64,000 nt of DNA from Vulcanimicrobiota bacterium (GTDB lineage Bacteria > Vulcanimicrobiota > Xenobia > Xenobiales > JADMJV01), in NCBI GenBank assembly GCA_019637395.1, contig JAHBVR010000010.1:186001-250000 (forward strand), given 5' to 3'. The notes under the pieces were generated by a model. The model did not search any database and was not told the DNA's origin. It saw nothing but the letters and a program-made list of their open reading frames with translations. Every line of letters starts with the position of its first letter. Within the stretch, counting starts at the first letter, position 1. Positions 24,415-32,969 of the stretch are shown one piece after another. A program made the position numbers and the translations under genes.

Positions 24415-25461
24415 TTAGTAAGATACCCCCTTCTTGCGAGCTTCGTCTTTGACCTGATTGACCAGCACGGTGTCCAGGTTATTCTCCATCTTGGCCGAAC
24501 GGGCCGGAGCATAAGCGGCTGAACGGTAGCTGGCGCCGCCGCTGGCGCCCGGTGCGCTGACCAGGCCCGAATCCACGTGGCGCTTTTCGGCCAGGGCGTC
24601 AGCGCCGTCGGCCCACCTGGCCTCACTGCTCACCTCATAGGTCTCTTTGCCCTGGAAAACCAGGCGAACTTTGCTGCCGTCCTGACGCACCACTTCTTGC
24701 TGATAGGTCAGAAATTGGAACTGGCCGCCGCCCAACAGGGCGATGTCGGTGAACTCCTGCTGGCCATTGTCCTGCAATCCGCTGCAGCCCCAGGTATTGA
24801 TCTTGATACCTTTGGTGCGGGCATCTTGGACCGGCTTACGAAAATCGTCCCGATAGTGCGGTCCGGCGTCGCCGATCAGGAAAATCATACGCGTGGTGTT
24901 GGCATCTCCGTCCCAATTCATTTCATTGACGGCGCTGTTGAGGCCTTCGGCCACCGCTTCCGGAGTATCTCCCCCCCCACCCGCTTCGATCTGAGCCAGC
25001 GAAGTCTGAATCGTCTCCACCGCCGAAGTCAGCGGGTAGACTTTGGTCAGGTAGGCGTCACCGTGGTCGCGGTAGGCCACCAACCCGAAGCGCACATCCG
25101 GCTTGGGATTGCCCGACTGGATTTCGGTCATCATCTTGCTGACCTTGGATTTGACCACTTCGATCTCGTCACCCATACTGCCGGTGGAGTCGATGGCGAA
25201 GACCACATCAATGCGGGGTGCCGTGCTGGTCACCGCCACCGGGGCGGTCTGGCCGGGACGGCGAGAGGGACTGAAGTGGGCCGCGGCCAGCCCCAGCGCG
25301 ATACCGACCAGCGCGTAGAGAGCCGGCTTGGGTAGATTGAGATTCAGGCCCGAGGGGCGCTGGCCCAGCGTGGACCACAGTAATGATTGGCCACAACGCT
25401 CGCAAGTCTTCTGCGCGTCCGGGTTAACCTGATTGCAGTGGGGGCAAGTGATTCCGTTCAC
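24415..25461 (-). CDS. Zinc-ribbon, membrane-anchored VWA-domain protein
   Basis: 348 residues from GTG 25461, chosen because AGGAGG lies 9 bases upstream. A zinc ribbon (CPHC, CERC; residues 6-25) is followed by a membrane helix (PALYALVGIALGLAAAHF, about 47-64). The VWA domain (about 85-270) has an intact MIDAS: DSTGSMG, a Thr in GGGGDTPEA, and Asp in LIGDAG. The tail is Ala-rich. VWA proteins bind partners through a metal. With the FHA-GAF-cyclase downstream this looks like a signalling pair. The 1547-residue protein is divergent from it. Confidence 0.8.
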   Translation of the reverse strand: MNGITCPHCNQVNPDAQKTCERCGQSLLWSTLGQRPSGLNLNLPKPALYALVGIALGLAAAHFSPSRRPGQTAPVAVTSTAPRIDVVFAIDSTGSMGDEIEVVKSKVSKMMTEIQSGNPKPDVRFGLVAYRDHGDAYLTKVYPLTSAVETIQTSLAQIEAGGGGDTPEAVAEGLNSAVNEMNWDGDANTTRMIFLIGDAGPHYRDDFRKPVQDARTKGIKINTWGCSGLQDNGQQEFTDIALLGGGQFQFLTYQQEVVRQDGSKVRLVFQGKETYEVSSEARWADGADALAEKRHVDSGLVSAPGASGGASYRSAAYAPARSAKMENNLDTVLVNQVKDEARKKGVSY

Positions 25462-25563
25462 GGCTCTGAAACCTCCTAAAAAAGTGGCAGGGGTAGGAGT
25501 GCTGTCGCCTAGTTTAGCAAACTTCTTCCAGGGGAGGAGTTTTTTTTCGAGAAATCGTCGTGA

Positions 25564-28500
25564 GTGGACGCCCAAACCGAAGACTTTGTGCAGGATCTAT
25601 CGGACGAGGCTGTTTTCGATTCGCAAGGAGAGTTCCAGGTCGATCTGGCCAGAGCCAGGGAGAAGTTAGAGCAGCACCTGGGGCTGTGGCCGGAAGATTA
25701 TCTGGCCTTTTTGATTCAGGGAGCCTATGCGCTGGGCGCCTCCAACCTGCGCCTCTCCACCAGTTGGCACAGCCTGCTCTGGGAATTTGACGGGCCGGTA
25801 CTGACGCGGCCCCAGCTCGAAGCCATCCTCAGCGAGGATCGGGGGCTCGCCCTCTCCCAGCCTCTGCAGCGGCTACAAATGGCCTTTTTCTTGCTATCAC
25901 GCAGTCGCTACAAGAAATACACCTTTGCCAGCAGCCTTTCCGGCAATGGCTATCAGATCGAGTGGACGCGAGGGAAGACCTTGCTGAGCAAGGCGCGCCG
26001 GGCTCAACCCTGGGCCAATGCGCTGGAGATCATCTTACCGCTACGGCACATCAGCGTGCACTGGCTGCTCAGCCGCCGCTCGGCCTTGAGCACCCTGCCG
26101 GAGTACGCGGCTGTGCGTCCGCGCTACAAGGATGGTCCCTTGCGTTTGCAGGTCCCCTGGACTCCATTGCCCGATTTCCGCCCGCCCGCGCCTCTGGCTA
26201 TCGCTATCCAGGGCAAACAACGCATGGCCAGCCAGGCTCCGGTGCCTTTTCAGCGTGTGCTGCATCTGACCTCCGAGACCGAGCACTCGCTCTGGTTCGC
26301 GGTGCAGGAACAAGGGCAGCTGCGCTGCCTGGTCTACAGTCTCGGCTACACCGGCCCGGACTGGCAGTACGGTGGAGTCTGGCTGTATTACGATGGCCTG
26401 CGCACCGACCTGGGTCAACGCCAGTTGGTGCACGGGCCGGCACTCCAAAAGCTGATGCATTCGGTCGAGGAGCAAATCGGCCGGGCGCTGCTTCAGGCTT
26501 TCGCCGATCCCGAAGTACGGCAAGAATGCGCCGCCTGGATCTGGCAGAGCTTGAGCCGTTGGCAGGCACAAGGAGGGGGACCGCTGGGTGAAGCGTTGGC
26601 CGAGTTGGCGCTTATCCCCATGGCCTTTCATCCTGATCACAGCTTGAAGCAATTGGATCAACTCTACGCTGCAAGCCAACCCCTTTATTTTTGTGAATCC
26701 GTTCCCCAGCGGCAACCGCCCGGAGCTCCGCCGGTGGTGGTGATGCGCCCGGAATTCGCCAAGATTCTGCGCTCCCGCTTCCAGGAGTTGCGCCCCTGCC
26801 AGGATCTCTTCGAGCAACTGGAAGTGCGTGAGGACAATCGCTTGCAGTGGGTGGGGCGGACTCCCGAAAGCCTGGAGCTGGCTAACGCTCTCCATTCCTT
26901 TGCACTGGTAGAGCAGGGCTGGAAAGGAAACATAGGCTTGCTGGGCGCGGACGTGGCCGCCAAGCTGGACGTTTTCCTGGACCGCAAATGGGTGGCCTCG
27001 CTGCCCCTCGGACAAAAGTTTCCTAAAGGCCTGGTTGGCAAGGTGGAGCATCCGGGTCTGCAGATGAACTCCACCTGGACGGAACCCCAGAAGAACCATC
27101 CGATTTGGGAGGATTTTCTGGCCAGCCTCTGGTCTCGTCTACCGGGCTGGTTTGCCGAACTTCTGCGGGACGGCGGCCCGGAATGGCTGCTGGACCGCGC
27201 CTATGACTTGCTGCTGGCTCCGGGTGTCGATCCAGGTCCGCTCCAGAAAACGGCTTTGATTCCCATCGGTTCTGAGCGAGCGAGTCTGGAGGAGTGCCTC
27301 GGTATTCTTGAGGATGGACGCTGGCAAAGTTGGATTTTACGAGGCTGGATCCCCCGCGACCGCGGCTGGCGCTTGCTGGACCGGCTGGTCGAAGGCGAGG
27401 AGCAGCGCCGGGCCTGGAAAACCCGCCTGGAACTCTACCAGAAGGGGCATGATCTCTGGAAAGACACGCCCCCCCGCCTGGTGACCTTGACCCAACGGGA
27501 CGAATTGGTGGCCTCGGTGGTGTTGCCCGAGGGCCGGGGTGAAATCGGCCTGCGTAGCCTGAAATACAATACGGTGCAGGTGACCGGCTACCGCGACTCC
27601 CGTCGTCTGGGCACGGTCACTTTTCCCGGCTCCCCCATGGCCTTCGGCGGTTTGCCGGAGGGACTGGTGGCCGCCGTGGACCACCCTGACCTCTGGCCGA
27701 ACGGGGATTGGACCGAGGTGACCCCGTCAGGGCCGGGTTGGGAACAGGCCTTGAGCTGGATTTGGGAAGCCGTTCCAGGGTTGGTGGGCCCGGCCATGCA
27801 GGCAGGCGAGGGGTTGCTGGCCGTTCGTCTGTTGGCCTGGCTCCCCCGTGAAAGCTGGCCCGTTCTGGAGGGGGGCGGCGATTTTGTCGTGCGCCTGGAT
27901 GAAAGCGTGGTCACGCTGGCCCAGGCCGTGGCTGCCCTGGAGGAAGGGCCCCCGGTGCGGGTGCTCGAGGATGCAGGGGCGGTGCAAATGCTGGAGGGCT
28001 TTGGGGATGTCTGGCTGATTGCCAAAGAACTGGCTGCCGAACTTCGCTCGATTTGGGGACCGTCCCGGCTGGTGGATGCGCAGAGCGATTACCTATCCTC
28101 CTGGATGGCCGTCGAGCACGGACTCAGCCGCGAGGAACAAGCCGTTCTGCCGGCTGGTAACTGGTTGCTGCGCGAGGCTTTTGAAGGCGGAGAGGCGGGA
28201 TTGCGTCTCCAGCCCGGCGCCGCCAATCGTTGCTATCTGCGCTTGCTGCGCAAAGGCCACCTGTTGATGGAGTATGCCTGGCCGCTGGTGAATGGCCCCG
28301 AATTCACCTCCAGTTTCCGCCTGGAAGTGGTGGTCGATTGGCCGGAGGCTCCGGTGTTGACCACCTTCGCCCAGCTTTGGGAAGATCCGGCGGGCCGCCA
28401 CTGGCTGGAAGATTTGCGTGAGCGCATGCGCCTCTTTGGCTTCGAAACAGGAGCTCCTCGAGAGTTCCTGTGGGAGCGGCTGGCCTTCGAGCAAGACTTT

Positions 28501-30207
28501 TTGTTGGATCTGGATCGGGTGCGCCTGCGCCTGCTCAAGTTGCCTCTCTTCGACATTGACGGTGAGCGTTGGTCCTTGGAGCGGGTGTTGGCCTATGTTC
28601 GGCAGGAGGGACGGCTGGGCTACGTGCTGGGGGATCCGATAGATTCGGGGGCCGGACCCATCCTGTTTTTGACCAATCGCGAACTGCACTGGCTCAAGCA
28701 GCTTCTGGGCCAGTCGCACTTAGCCAATCTATCGCACATTCGCAAAGCCCTGCGCCAGCGCCAGGAAACTACCGACACGCCGGCGCTTCAGGATCTGCCT
28801 CTGCCGACTCTGGACTATCTGGTGGAGGAACGTGAGCCAAATCGCTATTGGGGTTTACAGCGCGAGTTGAACGGCCCCAGTCGCGTGCGCCTGCATCGGG
28901 AAATGCGCCCTCTGGAGGCTCTCAGCTATGATTGGCGCTACCAGGTTCAGGCCAGCCTGAACCTCGACGAATTGCAACTGAATCAAGACGGGCGAGTGCG
29001 CCGTGACGGCGTTTTCCAACAGGCCATCGAGGATCTTCGCGCGGCGGTTCAGGAGGCCATCGTCACCCGAACTCCGGCTCGCTATCGCTTGGAAATGGCG
29101 CTTTGGAGTTGGGGCCTGCAGGAACCCTGGGCAGAGCGACTACAGGCACAACCTCTGCTGAAGGACCCGCGCGGGCAGAGCCTGTCGGTGGCTGATTGGG
29201 TGAACGCCTGGGGCGAAGATGAGGGCAAGCTTCCCTATCTGCTCGAGGAGGAGGACTGGAGCCAGCAACTCGAGATTCTCCCGTCCCGTCTCATCCCTTT
29301 GCTACCCTCCACGCTGGTGGCCACCGCCTCGCGCATGATGCGCGGTTTGCTGGATTACCGCGAGGGCCTTCGCCAGGCCTGGCAATACGTCCACCAGGCA
29401 CCCACCAGGCAGGCGCTCAAGGCCAGTCCGCCGGAGACGGCTGGCCCCCCACTTGGTTGGGGCGCAAATTGCCCGGCTAACAGCAAGCGGGAATGGAGCC
29501 AGTTTGCTGGCGACCGACCCCAGGATGGGGGGCAATTTGCGGCCAGCTACCAATCGGAAACGCGAGACCTGAAAATCTACGCCGAGTTCGATTGGGTGGA
29601 GCAGCACCTGGTGATTCTCTGGCGCGGCCGCGAGGTCCACCGGCGCTCGCGCCAGCAGTGGCCCGGCTATGTACTGGAGGTGGACTGGAGCGAACGCCTG
29701 CTGGGACAGGCCTGGCCGGATTGGGCCGAAGTGACACCGGCCCTTGCCGCCTACTGGAGATTTCTCCATCGCTTCCTGCAGCAACCGGATTTGTTGGAAG
29801 AGCGTCTGGACGAATGGGAGGCCCTACCCGTGGACGCTCAATCCGGGCCGATTCCCGTCTATTTCGAACCGACCGAGGCCGACCTGCGGCTGCTGCTGGC
29901 TCGCCGCAAAGCCGAATGGCTCGGGCGTGCTCGAGGAGTCTATGCTCCGGTGCAACGGATCTGCGAACACTGGTGGGGCTGTCCCGTGGAAGTGGAAACG
30001 GAGAGCGGTGAGTGGCCGCTGCGGGTGGCCGAGTCGGATGGCTCCCGGCGCCTCTATCTCAATCCCGGTCACCGCTGGTTCCAGGGTCGTTCCGCCGAAC
30101 TGATGGCCGTGCGCGTCCTCTACTGGCTGGCCGGACGTCAGCCGGGCCGGGATTCGCTACGCAAACGCAACGAAATCCTGGGCCAATTGGGATATCTTTC
30201 CGATTAA
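25564..30207 (+). CDS. Giant protein: possible GHKL-like N-terminus plus recurring units
   Basis: 1547 residues from GTG 25564. Residues 45-85 (DYLAFLIQGAYALGASNLRL, then LLWEFDG) match the spacing of the N and G1 boxes of Hsp90/GHKL ATPases (ELxxNAxDA ... DxG), but the Asn and second-box residues are altered, so catalysis is doubtful. I find five roughly 70-85-residue units of one kind near residues 455, 659, 879, 1104 and 1334. The first two align best: GNIGL/GEIGL, GLVGKVEHPGL/GLVAAVDHPDL, STWTE/GDWTE and LPGW/VPGL. No signal peptide or membrane helix. It is divergent from the VWA/cyclase pair. I recognise no characterised family; a large scaffold or sacsin-like protein is a guess. Confidence 0.7.
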   Translation: MDAQTEDFVQDLSDEAVFDSQGEFQVDLARAREKLEQHLGLWPEDYLAFLIQGAYALGASNLRLSTSWHSLLWEFDGPVLTRPQLEAILSEDRGLALSQPLQRLQMAFFLLSRSRYKKYTFASSLSGNGYQIEWTRGKTLLSKARRAQPWANALEIILPLRHISVHWLLSRRSALSTLPEYAAVRPRYKDGPLRLQVPWTPLPDFRPPAPLAIAIQGKQRMASQAPVPFQRVLHLTSETEHSLWFAVQEQGQLRCLVYSLGYTGPDWQYGGVWLYYDGLRTDLGQRQLVHGPALQKLMHSVEEQIGRALLQAFADPEVRQECAAWIWQSLSRWQAQGGGPLGEALAELALIPMAFHPDHSLKQLDQLYAASQPLYFCESVPQRQPPGAPPVVVMRPEFAKILRSRFQELRPCQDLFEQLEVREDNRLQWVGRTPESLELANALHSFALVEQGWKGNIGLLGADVAAKLDVFLDRKWVASLPLGQKFPKGLVGKVEHPGLQMNSTWTEPQKNHPIWEDFLASLWSRLPGWFAELLRDGGPEWLLDRAYDLLLAPGVDPGPLQKTALIPIGSERASLEECLGILEDGRWQSWILRGWIPRDRGWRLLDRLVEGEEQRRAWKTRLELYQKGHDLWKDTPPRLVTLTQRDELVASVVLPEGRGEIGLRSLKYNTVQVTGYRDSRRLGTVTFPGSPMAFGGLPEGLVAAVDHPDLWPNGDWTEVTPSGPGWEQALSWIWEAVPGLVGPAMQAGEGLLAVRLLAWLPRESWPVLEGGGDFVVRLDESVVTLAQAVAALEEGPPVRVLEDAGAVQMLEGFGDVWLIAKELAAELRSIWGPSRLVDAQSDYLSSWMAVEHGLSREEQAVLPAGNWLLREAFEGGEAGLRLQPGAANRCYLRLLRKGHLLMEYAWPLVNGPEFTSSFRLEVVVDWPEAPVLTTFAQLWEDPAGRHWLEDLRERMRLFGFETGAPREFLWERLAFEQDFLLDLDRVRLRLLKLPLFDIDGERWSLERVLAYVRQEGRLGYVLGDPIDSGAGPILFLTNRELHWLKQLLGQSHLANLSHIRKALRQRQETTDTPALQDLPLPTLDYLVEEREPNRYWGLQRELNGPSRVRLHREMRPLEALSYDWRYQVQASLNLDELQLNQDGRVRRDGVFQQAIEDLRAAVQEAIVTRTPARYRLEMALWSWGLQEPWAERLQAQPLLKDPRGQSLSVADWVNAWGEDEGKLPYLLEEEDWSQQLEILPSRLIPLLPSTLVATASRMMRGLLDYREGLRQAWQYVHQAPTRQALKASPPETAGPPLGWGANCPANSKREWSQFAGDRPQDGGQFAASYQSETRDLKIYAEFDWVEQHLVILWRGREVHRRSRQQWPGYVLEVDWSERLLGQAWPDWAEVTPALAAYWRFLHRFLQQPDLLEERLDEWEALPVDAQSGPIPVYFEPTEADLRLLLARRKAEWLGRARGVYAPVQRICEHWWGCPVEVETESGEWPLRVAESDGSRRLYLNPGHRWFQGRSAELMAVRVLYWLAGRQPGRDSLRKRNEILGQLGYLSD

Positions 30208-30242
30208 AAGGATGGCCCGGGGGGCTGCAGAAGGGCGCGCCT

Positions 30243-30539
30243 ATGTCTAAGAATGCCATTATCGGAATCATCGTTCTCTGCTTTGTCAGCACTTTCATGA
30301 CCATGGTCTATCAGTATGCCTCGCGCGGCTACCTGCATGAGTCCAACCCTCCTATCAGTGGCTCCGGCGGTCACGCCGTCCACGCCGAGGGCGGACATGA
30401 AGGAGCCGACACTCCCGGGCCGGCGGTAGATACCCCGATGAGCGTGGCGGAGACCCCCGCCGCCCCTACGGCGACCGAGACTCCGGGTGAAGCTCCGGTG
30501 GATACCCCCTCTACCCCCATCGCCACCCCGGTTCCCTAG
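30243..30539 (+). CDS. Small membrane protein with Thr/Pro-rich tail
   Basis: 98 residues from ATG 30243. One N-terminal membrane helix (AIIGIIVLCFVSTFMTMVYQ), a His/Gly-rich stretch (SGSGGHAVHAEGGHEGAD), then a low-complexity tail with repeated ETP/DTP. It is probably anchored with the tail outside the cytoplasm. The start is 35 bases after the giant gene, and a terminator follows, so it is probably the end of that transcript. Function unknown. Confidence 0.55.
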   Translation: MSKNAIIGIIVLCFVSTFMTMVYQYASRGYLHESNPPISGSGGHAVHAEGGHEGADTPGPAVDTPMSVAETPAAPTATETPGEAPVDTPSTPIATPVP

Positions 30540-30564
30540 AGCTCAAAGGCCTCCCCGGCTTCAG

Positions 30565-30600
30565 GCCCACCCGGATTTCTTGGTGGGCTCTTTGCTTTTG
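30565..30600 (+). terminator. Rho-independent terminator
   Basis: GCCCACC (30565-30571) and GGTGGGC (30582-30588) form a 7-bp stem with a 10-base loop, followed by TCTTTGCTTTTG. It lies 25 bases after the small membrane protein gene and insulates the TonB-receptor promoter. Confidence 0.7.
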
Positions 30601-30627
30601 GCGGAAAAGTCCTCGTAATTCAAGGGG

Positions 30628-30660
30628 TTGACGCGAATTTTAGATTCGTCTAAAATTCGC
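30628..30660 (+). promoter_or_regulatory. Sigma70-type promoter buried in a perfect palindrome
   Basis: TTGACG (30628-30633), 17 bases, TAAAAT (30651-30656). The stretch 30633-30660 is a perfect inverted repeat: 12-base arms beginning GCGAATTTTAGA around TTCG. It covers the whole spacer and the -10 box, so a bound dimer would block RNA polymerase. The core TTTTAGA-N4-TCTAAAA has the look of operators of metal-dependent repressors (DtxR/MntR type), which would suit a TonB receptor. Transcription should start near 30663, only about 3 bases before the GTG at 30666. Confidence 0.7.
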
Positions 30661-30665
30661 CCGCT

Positions 30666-32969
30666 GTGAAAAAAGTCTTGAAGGTATGGATGCTGTTGGC
30701 CGGCTTGGCGGCAGCGCAAAGTTTCGGGAAGCTCCAGGTCAAAGTGGTGCGCGGGGATACCGGCGCTCCGCTGGCCGGGGTCAAGGTCATGCTCACCGAC
30801 CGCGCCGGGCACTTGAAAACGGTGGAAGTAACCACCGGAGCTGGAGGGGAGGTTCTCTTTCCCAGCCTGGAGCCGGGCGAGTACATTCTGGAACTGCGCC
30901 ACCCTGAGTTTGGCGGCGAGAGTTCAGTCGTGCAGGTCGCGGCTGACAAACCGACGGTTTTTCAAACTTCTTTTGAACCGGGTGGGGGGGACAGCACTTT
31001 TTCGGTGCGCGACACCAAGTTGCTGATCGATACCAAGAATCCGACCGAAGGTTCGGTGACCAAACGCGACCGGGAGTTCCTCGACCGCCAGCTCACCGAA
31101 CGCTCTCTGCAGGGCATCCTGACCACGGTGCCGGGCATGCAGCGTAACAGCATGGGCCAGACGCACGTGCGCGGCGAGCACAAATCGGTGGCCTTCTCGC
31201 TGGACGGGGTGGCCGTTCCCATTCCCCAGGCCAGCACCACCAGCCAGCCCATCGATACCGAGTTTCTCCAGTCCATCAGCGTGCGCACCGGCGCCCAGGA
31301 CGGTTCTCAAGGCGGTCAGACCGGTATGGTTCTGGATGCGCAGACCCCGGACGACGTGGATCCTTTTTTCTCAGCCACGACTCGAGTGGGCAATCTGGGC
31401 CAGGTGGAAAACGTCCTTAAGGCCGGCGGCCGCAACGAGGATGGCGATTTTTCCTTTTTTCTGGGCGGCAAGTTGGCCCAGACCAACATGCAGTTTGAAG
31501 CTCCGGACCCAGGCCAGCAGACCCTTTATAACCGCGGCAATACACAGAGTTTTATGCTGCGCATGACGGGTCGCAACGACATGGACACCTTGAGCGGCAC
31601 GCTTTCTTATCAGAAAAACAACTACCAGTTGCCCCAGACCCGGCAAAACTACGATGCGGGCGTGCGGCAGGACCAAGTCGACGAGAATTCCATGGGCCTG
31701 ATTTCCTGGAAGCGCAAAGTGGACGAGAACGCCGACCTGCTGATGGCGGTCTCCTACTTGAAGTCGACCCAGCGCGTGCGCAGTAACGGGGTTTTCACCC
31801 CCTGGGTGCCCTTTGACGCGTCTATCAGCCAGGACCTGGCCGATTCGGGATTGCCCGCCGACCCGACCAATCCCGGCTCGCCCTACGTTCCCATGACGGA
31901 CCTGGTGGTCGAACAAGTGCAGCCTTCGATGGTTTATAACGAGCGTTACGGAGACCGCAATTACATGAGCGTCGGCCTCAACGCCAACTTCATCCGCTCC
32001 GCTCAGAACGTCAACCTGCTCGACCCTGGAGGTGGTGGAGGGCTCCCCGGCGGAGACGTGGCTTTCGCCACCAACCTGGAGCGCCGGGGCCTGACGGCGG
32101 CGGTATTTTTCAATCACACCTTGCCGTTGAATGATCAGTTCACCCTTAACTACGGCTTGCGGGCCGAGACTTTCGAGAACGGACTGGACGTCAAGACCGG
32201 CCAGATCAGCCCGCTGATCAATCTGGCCTGGGCGCCTAACGAGCGCAATGTGGTGCGTCTGTCCTACAACCGCAGTTTTCAGGCGCCGCCGCTGGAACTG
32301 GACGTATCAGGCCAGACGGTGGTGCTGCCGCAGCGCCTGTCCACCTATGAACTGAGCTATGAAACCCAGTTGAGCGATACACTGACGGCCAAAGCCGCGC
32401 TGGTCCGTAAGGACTACAAGGATCAGGTCGATATCGGCCTGTTGATTCTTAACTCCAACGTGCCTCTCTATGCCCCCGTCAACTTCGCCACGGCTCGCTA
32501 TCAGGGGTTGGAGCTGAGTCTGAATACGCACAATCCGAAGGGCTGGAACGGCTTTCTGGCGGCCACCTTAAGTGAAGCACGGCCCCTGACTCCGGGAGCT
32601 TTCGCCACCGTGGTAACCGACTACAACGACCATGATCAGCGGCTGCAGGCGACGGGCGGCTTATCTTACCTGTGGGACAACGGTCTCTCGGTGGCCGTCG
32701 ACGGGTTCTACGGCAGCGGCTTTCCACAGCCGGCCATTCCGCAATATCAAGCGGTGGGGATCAATCCCTATGGTATCACCGTCGAGCGCAACCCCCGCTG
32801 GCTGGCCAACTTGAATATTCAATACCGGCCGGAGGAGGACGTTTCGGCCGGGTTGCAAGTCCTCAACCTTTTTGACAGCCGCCCTTTGCTCAACTTTTAC
32901 TCGGCCTTCAGCGGCACCCGCTTTGTGCAACAACGGCGTATTCTGCTGAACGCTTCGATCCGTTTTTAG
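30666..32969 (+). CDS. TonB-dependent receptor-like outer-membrane protein
   Basis: 767 residues from GTG 30666. It has a signal peptide (MKKVLKVWMLLAGLAAAQS), then a carboxypeptidase-regulatory-like beta domain (about 22-105). A plug domain follows (about 140-235; GILTTVPGMQRNS, THVRGEHKSVAFSLDGV), then a beta barrel to the end, with the typical final Phe (LLNASIRF). Such receptors import metal chelates, vitamins or sugars with energy from TonB-ExbBD, which is not in the window. No ribosome site precedes the start, consistent with a leaderless message. The palindromic promoter suggests control by a metal-type repressor. Substrate unknown. Confidence 0.88.
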   Translation: MKKVLKVWMLLAGLAAAQSFGKLQVKVVRGDTGAPLAGVKVMLTDRAGHLKTVEVTTGAGGEVLFPSLEPGEYILELRHPEFGGESSVVQVAADKPTVFQTSFEPGGGDSTFSVRDTKLLIDTKNPTEGSVTKRDREFLDRQLTERSLQGILTTVPGMQRNSMGQTHVRGEHKSVAFSLDGVAVPIPQASTTSQPIDTEFLQSISVRTGAQDGSQGGQTGMVLDAQTPDDVDPFFSATTRVGNLGQVENVLKAGGRNEDGDFSFFLGGKLAQTNMQFEAPDPGQQTLYNRGNTQSFMLRMTGRNDMDTLSGTLSYQKNNYQLPQTRQNYDAGVRQDQVDENSMGLISWKRKVDENADLLMAVSYLKSTQRVRSNGVFTPWVPFDASISQDLADSGLPADPTNPGSPYVPMTDLVVEQVQPSMVYNERYGDRNYMSVGLNANFIRSAQNVNLLDPGGGGGLPGGDVAFATNLERRGLTAAVFFNHTLPLNDQFTLNYGLRAETFENGLDVKTGQISPLINLAWAPNERNVVRLSYNRSFQAPPLELDVSGQTVVLPQRLSTYELSYETQLSDTLTAKAALVRKDYKDQVDIGLLILNSNVPLYAPVNFATARYQGLELSLNTHNPKGWNGFLAATLSEARPLTPGAFATVVTDYNDHDQRLQATGGLSYLWDNGLSVAVDGFYGSGFPQPAIPQYQAVGINPYGITVERNPRWLANLNIQYRPEEDVSAGLQVLNLFDSRPLLNFYSAFSGTRFVQQRRILLNASIRF

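Noticed and set aside
31371-32117. Minus-strand 248-codon open frame
   Set aside because: Antisense of the TonB-type receptor. Val/His/Gln-rich shadow without a start signal.
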